Program-made: the position numbers and the translations under genes | Shown: positions 55,240-64,000 of the stretch, one piece after another | How positions within the stretch are numbered: the stretch's first letter is position 1 | How the letters are laid out: the number at the start of each line of letters is the position of its first letter | Notes under the pieces: generated by a model | Seen by the model: the letters and a program-made list of their open reading frames with translations, nothing else | Databases searched by the model: none | What the model was told of the DNA's origin: nothing | NCBI GenBank assembly: GCA_029959195.1 | Contig: CP114123.1 | Location: 1 to 64,000 of the forward strand | Reading direction: 5' to 3' | Origin: Dictyophora rubrovolvata | Lineage: Eukaryota > Basidiomycota > Agaricomycetes > Phallales > Phallaceae | Length of the DNA: 64,000 bases

Positions 55240-56703
55240 ATGGCTAGCAGCAGTTCGTTGAATGGAGGCCAGCTTACCGACATGATGAAAGTAGAGCTGC
55301 TGGCCGCGAATGCTCCAACTGCATATCTCGACTCACTCAGCATTGGTTAGTCTTCTCTTCGCGCAACTCGATTTTGACCTAGGCTTTTATACATCATATA
55401 AATCAAGTTGCCGCTATAACTGCTCTTGGATGGGATACTATCCTTACGTTTGAGGACGAGGTGAGACCGGTACCGCACGACGTCTAGTTTACTGAAGTCT
55501 CACTCATCACTAGAGAATACACGTTTGGAAGTAAGAAACATTTCGATAGCCATTGATTAAAATAAAGTCATATCTTGGTAGATCCAATTGGTCGCCCATC
55601 AAGTGTGTTTTCCTCATAGTCCGTTATCTGTCAATTTGTCTACAAACGTGAGACTTTCTAGTACAACTTTTCGTCTTTCTGTCTTACTCCAAATTGACCC
55701 CATCGCATTACAGGGTCAACGGAATATTCCTGTTTTCACGAAGAGAGTTCTCAAATCAAGCCTGTTCAGGATACAAATGGTTCCAAGGCCTCGGAGGTCT
55801 GCTCCTGGTAGCGGCTGCAGACATTATCCTCATCTATCGAGGTATGGTTGTTTAAGGATAGCTTGAACTTGGCGGCCGCGTATCTCACCATATATACTGC
55901 TTAAGCCTATGCATTTTGTGGACGAAGTAAAAAAATTCTCGCTTTTTTGATGGTCCTGTATGTTGCTGCGAAGGTCTCGATATTCACCCTTGCAGGAGTT
56001 TTCTTGCCCCAATACATAGAAATAGGAAATCCGCTTTCTGCACTTCGGACCGTTGCGGGGGATTGTGTCCCTTTTATACATCCCCAGGCGATCGCGTGGA
56101 TATGGTATGCATATTCTAAAATTACTAGGCAAAGGTACTCATTTTCCATTCAGGATTATTGGACTTATTTTTCAAAGTATCCTGTTCACAACGTTGATCC
56201 TGCGAGTCATTTATGCCAGATACGGTGCTTGGAGTTTGGGAGTTTCACCATCTCCACTTTACACCGTCTTCATCAGGGATGGTTTATGGGCATATGCTCT
56301 TATCGTTTGTGCGTCTCTCTGGCACTTTCCTCATTAACCAATTGATCAAATTTTGTTTTAGTAAACTTGGTGCTAATGGTAATATATAACGACAAGTCCA
56401 GTTTTCTTGGTCTTTCGTTTATCTAGTAGGTCTATCCTCTTGGTCTCTGTCCAACAATGCATCTGATGTTTCATCCTAAAAGCTGGTGGTTCACAACAAG
56501 CAGCATCTGTGTACGTATATGTCAAGAAAAAGAAGTTCGTTGCTAAATAACAACTGTAGTGCTGTCGCTTGATTATCAATCTCAGAGCTGCCTACTATCA
56601 ACCCGTCTCCGAATCATTATCGGAATCGATTCCCTTAGAATCAAAAAACCTTAGCAGTTTCCATGTTCAAGTACAAACTGATACGGAAACGATGTATGAA
56701 TAA
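55240..56703 (+). CDS. Seven-helix membrane protein, DUF6533 type
   Basis: Second member of the receptor-like family in this window. The ATG at 55240 begins MASSSSLNGGQLTDMMKVEL. The DUF6533 segment is assembled from small exons: ITALGWDTILTFEDE, then REYTFG, then WSPIKCVFLIVRYLSICL. Helices follow around FQGLGGLLLVAAADIILIY, LAFLMVLYVAAKVSIFTLA, GLIFQSILFTTLILRVIYA and LWAYALIVNLVLM. An intron (GTAATA..TAGTAG) then joins to VYPLGLCPTMHLMF, and the C-terminal block CCRLIINLRAAYYQ leads to a Ser/Glu tail and TAA at 56701-56703. About nine exons. Confidence 0.75.
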
Positions 56704-57829
56704 AACTTCGCGTTGAAATAATTATTCGGATATACTAGCTACCTTGTAAACATATTAAAATAAGTACTATGTAGTAATCATACCTCTTGCACACACATTA
56801 TCTCAATTAAATTTTCCACCCAGGCCCCGACAATGCTTCAACATCTTTTGACTATTATTAGAATCCTCTATCTCCGGATTTGATTATGTCCATTAAGGAA
56901 TAATATTCGCTCATAATCAGACTTATGTTTATTCGTACTAAGCCAGCCTGAGGTTGCGCAATCGCTAGAACATGTGAATTATTAAAGCTGCAGCACCATT
57001 CCATGTCAATCCTTATCGGTCGACGTCGTTCCTGGTGAACATCGGAACATTATAAGATCATCAAACTGCCTGAGTTCTTTGGCTCACACGGACAAAATTT
57101 CTGTCCAATCAAATCTGGACAAGCAGGCGTTTCGTTTCGAACGTGCTATATAACGTGCATGTGGCCGAAGTACCCAAAAGGGACTTTCAGATGTATATAT
57201 TTTAATTAGAAATAGAGCCACATAATCTGTTTATGTTCGAAATCAAGAAGAAGCACTAGTAGAAGAGTAAATTCTCCCATGATTTTGGCTTTACGACTCA
57301 GATCATCGGCGCCAGAGCTGATGCGATTTTTCAAAAACTCAGTTTTTGGCATTGTTAGAAAGAGCGGAAGGTCCAAGCAAAGTGAGGTGTTCTGACTTTA
57401 ATTAAATACTTTCCCAAAATGAGGTGAAGTATTTATAAGTCCTAAACATCAATGTTGTCACGTATTATCATTTTACGGGCAGATTGCAGTATAGTCAATT
57501 CGGGGTGCAGCTTTGCAACTTTCGAAGATACACATGTTTGAAAAGGATGTAGATGTCATCTATTGTCAAAGACGCTGCATCGGTTTGACCAATCAACTTG
57601 GGAAAGGGGACCTATGTTAAAGAGACGTGGTACTTTGCTCAAGACTTCATTGATCCCGGTGGGCGACCCGGGCGCTTTGGGAGATGACATGCTTGAAGTC
57701 GTTCTGAAAAGGAGGCTTATTTCCGGAATAGAAAGGGTTAAATGATATAAAGGGCAAGACAACGTTTTGATACATATTTATAAGGATCTTCATAGAAAAC
57801 TTGATTTCTTATCCGAGAATAAAGTGAAT
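56704..57829. other. Spacer, no supported gene
   Basis: AT-rich, 3' flanks of the converging 7-helix and AACS genes. The opposite-strand frames at 57556-57762 mirror each other and have no splice context. Confidence 0.5.
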
Positions 57830-60690
57830 TTACAGCTTTGCCTGTGATTTCGATGTAACGTTCACTAATTTCTCTAGCTCGAAATACTTTTTGTATTGTT
57901 CCAAAGAATTCGGGTTGGCTACTGTTCCACTTGGTTTCAAGATGTGGCCAGAGACAATCTGTTTAACGGCTATTTCGATTTTCTATAAACACCAGTTTTG
58001 TTATAACCCATCAAAAAAAATTTACGTAGACTAACTGACCTTATTGTTAATAGTATACTATTAAGAGTAATGTTGACTTATCGGCAGATGTTCTCTTAAT
58101 TATTAATTACGTACCGGTATTTCCGATACCTCAAAAATATATCTCGGTTCATGACGTTTGCTTAGAGAAGTACGAATGGCATGGCGTATTTCTCCCTCAA
58201 ACTCCTGGGTTAATTTGTATCCTGGTCGTAACTTTACGAAAAGAAGGACTCGCTCATCGGTATCGCAAGCTCGACGTTGACCAATGCACAAACTATCATC
58301 AATCCTGTCGACAAATCGCTCGAGCACAGAATAGACCTCTCCGGATCCGAAACGGACGCCGCTAGGATTTAGAACACCGTCGCTACGCAATTCGGCATAT
58401 AATGGTATGCATCGTTATCAACACTTAGGAAGGAATACAAGCTACACACCTTCTTCCTAATATTCTGATACCCTTGGTTACGGGGTTGACAACCATAAAA
58501 TCGCCGTGAGTCCATACACCAGGATATTTCTCGAAGTATGCTGATTTGTACTTCTTCCCGTCCTTGTCGCCCCAGAAATAAAGAGGCAAAGACGGATGAG
58601 CACGGGTGCAAACGAGTTCACCGGGGGTGAAGGTATCTTCGATGTTCTTGCCTTCCGAACCAAATACTTCCACCTTCATTCCTAGAGATTTGCCTTGCAT
58701 TTCTACGATAGGGGTTTGTCACTACGATCGGGAGAGATATGAGATATGCGAAGAGTCACCTCCTGCATAAATAGGCAAACTTGGCACACAGGTGATAACT
58801 ATGAAAATTATATGAGAATGATATATGGCGGGAAGGAGAGTGTGAGAATCTTACAGGCTGCACAAATATCTGTACCGCCGGATGTAACGGCTAAGTAAAC
58901 GTGCTTGGGGAACACTTCATACACCCAGCGAAACATTGGTGGTGTCAAAACAGCCCCTGTTGAAAATAGAACTCGGAAAGAAGGGAGGGGTGCGACATCC
59001 ACTATGAAATGTCAATCCATATTTGAATTCAAGTGACCGGACAGAGTAGTACTGACATGGTTTAATTCCTGAACCTTGCAGTTCGCCGAGAAATCGAGGT
59101 CCGATGCCTAGAACCGTAACTCTATTCAAGACTAAGGTCTGGTGTTGTGGTTTGTTCGAACGTCAACTTACCCTTGATCGCTGATCATCTTCAGAAAAGC
59201 CGGTAAGCTGGGATGGAATGGGGACCCGTCATACAACAAGATCCGGCATGTGTGCAATGCCCCAATTTCTGAAGGTGGTGAAAACGTTGGATAACAAACA
59301 GACAAGCAAGATGTCAGTCAGTCCACGTACGGGAAGCAAACATCATCCAGCTAGCCTATTAAATCAAGCGTTATTCAATAAATAACGGGAGGGTGGAGAA
59401 AATACCCATACCGTTGTATACTGTAACAAGCTGAAAGAAATTAGCGCACTTTGAAGAATTTTGTTCCCTCTTACCAGTCATCTTCTGTAACATCAAATGC
59501 AAAAGTCCATTCCTTGATTTTCTGAATTAGAGTCCCCTTTAGGAAGTAGTTGTTAGTCGAATGGTTCTTGAATTGGTATGTATATAACTCACTCCAGCCG
59601 AGTGTACAATACACTTGGGAGGGCCCGTTGTGCCCGAAGAGAACAAAATCCATAACGGGTGATTAAAAGGTAATTTCTCGAAAACGAGTTCTCCAGCCCC
59701 CTTTGCCAGGAATTCATCAAGGGTTACACTATTCCCGATCAGTTGTATAATATAAACATTCAATCATGTCATGGACTTACCTAGCTGAGATCGGACGCTT
59801 CGGATACGTATTCGTTACAGAACTAGGAAAAAGGATAACCTTTGTTAGGTCATGCTTGGAAGTCAGCTCTCTTGAAACATCTTCTATCTTTTGGAGCAAA
59901 TCGACGCGTTTTCCAGCATAAAGAACTTCCGTATCAGTGAATAACAATCTCGGAGTAATCTGTCGATAGCGATCAAGAATTCCTGGAACACCCATATCTG
60001 GGGCCGTCGTGGAATATAGAGCCCCGACTGTTGCACAAGCCAAAGCAAGAACGACTGCATTAATGGAATTGGTGGTGATAGCTAAAAGAAACGCGTCGAG
60101 AAAATGGGGGTGACAACAGAGAGGAGGTGTCCCTACCGGCGACCCTATCAAAAGGTTTGATTCCATAATATCTCAGGGAGTTGCTCATGGTGCGAACCAT
60201 TGATTTGAGTTGACGACGGGTATAGTGACTAACCGAACCGGTTTCCCTGATGGCAGTAACAGCGATGGCCTCGTCATTGCGGCGAAGCAGGTTTTCGGCA
60301 TAGTTTAGTTTCACATCAGGAAAGAACTCCATAGATCCGTCGTCCTTCTCACGAACGACCTGATGGACTCAGCTCAGTACACCCAACACTCCTTTGATGA
60401 CCTACCACTCACTTTTCGAGGAGGAGCAACTGATGTTATCCCGGTAAATTCCCATAGGTCCCTCCAAAACTCCCAATCCTCGGTTGAATATCTATGCAGA
60501 TCATGATAGTCATCTTTATACATTGTAACATTGAGTGCCACGGGCTCAGATATACTCAATGAGTTATAGACGTACTCAACGAAAGTCCGTGTTTTCGGTT
60601 GATAAACCGTCTGAAGCTCTCTACGCGAGTAACTCGACCATTGTTGGGAGGTTTCCAGAGGATTTCGGAGTGGTCTTGATAGCGAGTCAT
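57830..60690 (-). CDS. Acetoacetyl-CoA synthetase
   Basis: Cytosolic acyl-adenylating enzyme that makes acetoacetyl-CoA from acetoacetate, CoA and ATP, feeding sterol and lipid synthesis or ketone use. The ATG at 60690 gives [16 protein letters not shown], then [15 protein letters not shown]. An intron (GTACGT..ATAAAG) leads to [10 protein letters not shown] and [12 protein letters not shown]. Adenylation motifs: [15 protein letters not shown] (P-loop-like), [24 protein letters not shown] and GVWTHGDF, then [17 protein letters not shown]. The C-terminal catalytic-Lys region is [10 protein letters not shown], and the end is SQAKL. About 690 residues with many introns. The N-terminal WKPP and RF.....HG features distinguish it from acetyl-CoA synthetase. 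Confidence 0.9.
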
Positions 60691-61564
60691 TATGGAGAAC
60701 GAGGGGCCCACGAAACTTTGTACGTTCTCACGAACATACTTACTATGGAAGCCATATAAGCCACCACCATCGCCCATAATTCGGGCCGATGTGAAATTGC
60801 AAGAGGTGGCCGTCATGCATGTCATGGCTCACGCGCTCACGAGTGTACAATCTTTGAGCAGATGGTACATAAACACACGCTTATCGTTAAGGATTGTATA
60901 AGCCAAAACATGGGAATGTCATGAATAGACCGAGCCAGGTACAGACTGAGGACTATGGACTTGGTCTTTAAGTCCGCTCTGATGCGTTGTCGATGAGAAG
61001 AGAACAAACTGTTATATAGGTTCGTTTCGTTTTTATATTCTCGCATTTCAGTCAAAACGTAACCTTAGCAGAGACAAAGCAATTCAATGCTGCAAATTCT
61101 TGAAAAGAATATGATTTGAGACGGGGGTTACATAACGGTCTGAACCCTGAGGCTAAGCTTGGTCAGCGGCAACATTTTCCCGCTGACCGCGTACTTGTAA
61201 CCATTGACAACAACGAACTATATCCTTCACGCCCACGTCCTTGTGGTAAGATGTCTTGTGGTGTGCTTCGAGCTTATGGCTTATATCAGCTTATATCACT
61301 GTCCTGATCTATTGATAGCTGATATCAACGTCCCGCAACGTTATTGTTCCCAGCAGCCCACGAAGCAGGCCGGTCTCGATTTATGTGCATTTTTCACATG
61401 ATCTGTAACTGGCTCGCAGACGTTTCTTTGAGGTCACATGTAGAAGAAGGGCCTGAGACCTGAGCACGGCTTGTGGGGTGATCCTGCATTTCCGACTCAC
61501 TCCACCTTCAAAGCAAGATCAATTCACCCGTCACCGTCAGCGTTCAACGTTACGACTCTAGGCC
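60691..61564. promoter_or_regulatory. Intergenic region between divergent AACS and lactonase-like genes
   Basis: About 870 bases between two outward-facing ATGs. Frames at 60692-60901 and 61116-61401 have no support. No clear TATA box. Confidence 0.45.
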
Positions 61565-62547
61565 ATGACCACAACCATCGAAAGCACAGCCCTTCCGTCT
61601 CCAGCCCTCGACCAAGCGTATATGGTAGTCTCGGCTCTCGAAGGTGGCCAGATAGAAATACCAGTCGCTCGTTATCTAGATGGTGCACCCGAAACAGAAC
61701 GAATATTAGTCCCGACTCTGTCTTTTCTTTTGACGCATTCAAAGACAGGAGCCAAAGTGATTTTTGACCTGGGTCTCAGAAAGAACATAGAGACTTTCCC
61801 ACCTGCAGCTCAACGAATGATCAGGGATGTCATGCCGGTTCATGTAGAGCAGGATGTTTCTCAGTCTCTCATTCAAGGCGGGGTAAAGCCCGATGAAGTA
61901 CGATACGTCGTTTTGAGTCATCTCCACTTCGATCAGTACGTTTGTACACTTTCTCCTTTTGGAGGTTTAGCTTTATTCACATGCCGTTTGTGTATAGCAT
62001 TGGTGATGCATCGTGGTTTCCAAATTCAGCTTTCATCGTTGGCGGAGCAACTCGCGATCTATTGCAAAACTCTTATCCTCAGAATCCCACATCTCGGTTT
62101 TTTGGCACTTCAATTCCAAATGATGGACGGACACGGTTCCTGAACGATTCCGATTTCTCTACCTCAATAGCGGAGTTTCCTCGAGCTTGGGACCTTTTCG
62201 ACGATGGTTCGTTATACATCGTTGATGCGCCTGGTCACTTGGAAGGGCACTTAAATATCTTGGCTCGGAATTCCTCCACCGGAGGCTGGATACTTTTAGC
62301 AGGCGATACCTGTCATCATCTCAAGTTGTTCGACGATGGGAAGTTTTCGTGTCAAACGAACGAAAAAGGTGAAATCGTCACCCGGGCTCATGCAGACAAA
62401 GATGCCGCCGAATCACACCTCGAACGAGTAAAGCGACTACGGAAGATGAAGGAAGTCCTCGTGTTGATTGCGCATGATTATGAGTGGTACAGGGAGAACA
62501 AAGGCGGGAAATGTTATTTGCCTGGCGTTATAAGTCCAAGAGCATGA
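61565..62547 (+). CDS. Metallo-beta-lactamase-fold hydrolase, lactonase-like
   Basis: Two-zinc hydrolase; closest in layout to AiiA-type N-acyl-homoserine lactonases and related lactone hydrolases. Exon 1 from the ATG at 61565 ends within LSHLHFDQ when read through. Splicing at GTACGT..TATAG restores HLHFDHIGDAS, the HxHxDH zinc motif. Later ligands are APGHLEGHLN, GDTCHH and IAHDYEW. The protein starts MTTTIESTALPSPALDQAY and ends SPRA with TGA at 62545-62547, about 300 residues. No signal peptide. The substrate is inferred only from the fold; lactones, including quorum signals, are possible. Confidence 0.82.
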
Positions 62548-63176
62548 TTGTGCGGGAATGTAAATGACATTAATTATGGCCTCATGTACATTGCTAAAAA
62601 CAAGGCAGCCTTATATTGCCAGGATGGCTAACGAACTAAGATATAAATTATCTTACTTCATTGGTTTCCAACTTTCACCAAACTCTCAGCCTTTTTTCGC
62701 TTATGAGCACGGTCAGCATATAATTTTCAATTGTGTCGATTCTTTTTTTGAGTCAGATAAAAAAAGGAGAAAGTCTCTGGAAACCCTAATAAAGCCGAAT
62801 ATCGCTGGTTTCAGTGGGCTCAATGCACAATCGTTCCGAGCCGTGACACTGCGAATAAAATTCTTTTCTTGTTTTCCAATAGTTACTGGTAATAAACGTG
62901 GTTGTGCAAGGTTTGAACGTCATAATACGTTAAGTCTTATGTAACTAAGCCTGGAACATGGTACTACGATGGTAGTGGAACCATTGTCGCAAAAATGAGT
63001 CTAACCCCCTTACTTATGAGTCGGACTGCATGCAAAAGTAAAATCAATTGAAATAAGGTAAATTGGCCTGGGGAGAGCCTAGAGCCTTGAGGCCAAAGAT
63101 GAACCTCAAACCCTAAACCCATGGAGTCACTCGCGCATTTTCTGGTACTGGGAATATAAATAATATACATGTACTA
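62548..63176. other. Spacer with one weak frame
   Basis: A 126-codon frame from an ATG at 62564 begins 17 bases after the lactonase stop. It has no recognisable domain or splice signals and may be chance. No other gene. Confidence 0.4.
63108..63120. repeat. Short interstitial telomere-like sequence
   Basis: Thirteen bases (AAACCCTAAACCC) match nearly two telomere units in the same orientation as the chromosome end. It may be chance or a relic of end repair. Confidence 0.5.
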
Positions 63177-64000
63177 TTATACATTTTGTTGCTCAGGCTT
63201 GTCATCTCGAATATGCAATGAAACGGGTTGCTTCACAAGTTGTGGATGTTGATTCAATTCTTGTCTTTCTCTCCCCAGCTCCCTCCGAGTCCACTTAATC
63301 GTAATGAACGTGCAAACGACAGCCCAAAGCCATGGAAGACCATATCCAATACCGATGGCTATATCGTCTGTTGTCGTCCAGCTCACTACTATGAACGCGG
63401 CACCAGCAACTGTCCCAGTAGCTCCCCAAAACAGAGAGAGATCACGTAAAAGTTTTCTCATAATCGCGGAAGCTTCATATCGAGCACGCCACTCCTTACG
63501 GAACTCTAAGCCTCCGTGACCATCTACGGCGATAATATCTTCTACTAGTGTGAAAGTACCCGGCGGGAGTGGTTCATTCGCTGACAAGGAAGAAACGCGG
63601 AAAGGAACTCGGACGCGAAGTTCGAAAAGGCCTGTTAAGAATAGGGGTAGACACGCGGTAATCATAACAACAGGAAGCGCCATAGATACAACTGGCGGAG
63701 ACGCTGGATTACTGGTAAAACGGCTTTGACATGAATTAACGGTGGGGGGATATATGACAAGACTTACAGGGATGATCCAATAACCAGAGGGACAAAAAAC
63801 GCGAAAAGTATCAAGCCTAACATAATCCTGTAGATTTAACGTAGAGTTTCGTTTTGGGTCATATAAGCTAATGCTGACACGTACTGCGAAGCGTCAACGC
63901 CCCATCTCCCCGCACCAATAGGTCTCCATCGTGCACTAGTATTGGCTAACCAAAGATACCACATCCTCATACCGAATCTATATCCCGAAAACGTACCCAC
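63177..64000 (-). CDS. Basidiomycete multi-pass membrane protein, 5' part outside window
   Basis: Runs off the right edge. Exons read leftward: YLWLANTSARWRPIGAG and RWGVDASQ, an intron, then IMLGLILFAFFVPLVIGSS, an intron, then a last exon. The last exon has MALPVVMITACLPLFLTG, FELRVRVPFR, TLVEDIIAVDG, a block with FRKEWRARYEAS, then helices near LFWGATGTVAGAAFIVVSW and WLWAVVCTFITIKW. It ends QQNV and TAA at 63177. It resembles a family of mushroom membrane proteins with no known function. Partial; the start is not in the window. Confidence 0.7.

Noticed and set aside
62564-62944. 126-codon plus-strand frame just after the lactonase gene
   Set aside because: No recognised domain, no splice signals, and it sits in the 3' flank of another gene; likely chance.

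Overview
The window is one chromosome end of a basidiomycete fungus, most likely an agaricomycete (mushroom-forming) species. The left edge is a telomere of 7-base CCCTAAA units. Nearly every gene is cut by many 50-70 base introns with GT..AG ends. The gene families are typical of that group: AA9 polysaccharide monooxygenase, GMC oxidoreductase, polyporopepsin-type proteases, DUF6533 seven-helix proteins and a PLC-like phosphodiesterase. I saw no rRNA or tRNA genes and no CRISPR arrays. Exon borders were read by eye from frames and splice signals.

Layout. 1-276 is telomere. 280-2151 (minus) is the front part of a gene with an OrsD-type zinc-finger region, as in fungal telomere-linked helicases; it reads toward the telomere and is cut off by it. 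4868-8105 (minus) is a large unrecognised multi-exon subtelomeric gene. 8.7-13.4 kb is AT-rich and poor in genes, with perfect hairpins, a repeated short motif and apparent remains of mobile elements.

From 13.4 kb ordinary genes begin: aspartic protease (-), AA9 LPMO (-), DUF6533 seven-helix protein (+), GMC oxidoreductase (+), cyanamide hydratase-like HD protein (-), DAHP synthase (-), PLC-like phosphodiesterase (-), sugar transporter (-), single-pass Ser/Pro-rich membrane protein (-), a second aspartic protease (+), GH13 alpha-glucosidase (-), TDP1 (+), an unknown protein (+), the sorting receptor Vps10 (-), an unknown multi-exon gene (+), a second DUF6533 protein (+), acetoacetyl-CoA synthetase (-), a metallo-beta-lactamase-fold lactonase-like enzyme (+) and a membrane protein running off the right edge (-).

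How they fit together. Several products suit a saprotroph's feeding: AA9, secreted proteases, GMC oxidoreductase, sugar porter and maltase-like GH13. DAHP synthase, Vps10, TDP1 and AACS are housekeeping. I see no classical biosynthetic gene cluster and no proven new system. The least explained parts are the two subtelomeric genes, the hairpin/motif region near 9 kb and the unknown genes at 46.2 and 53.1 kb.
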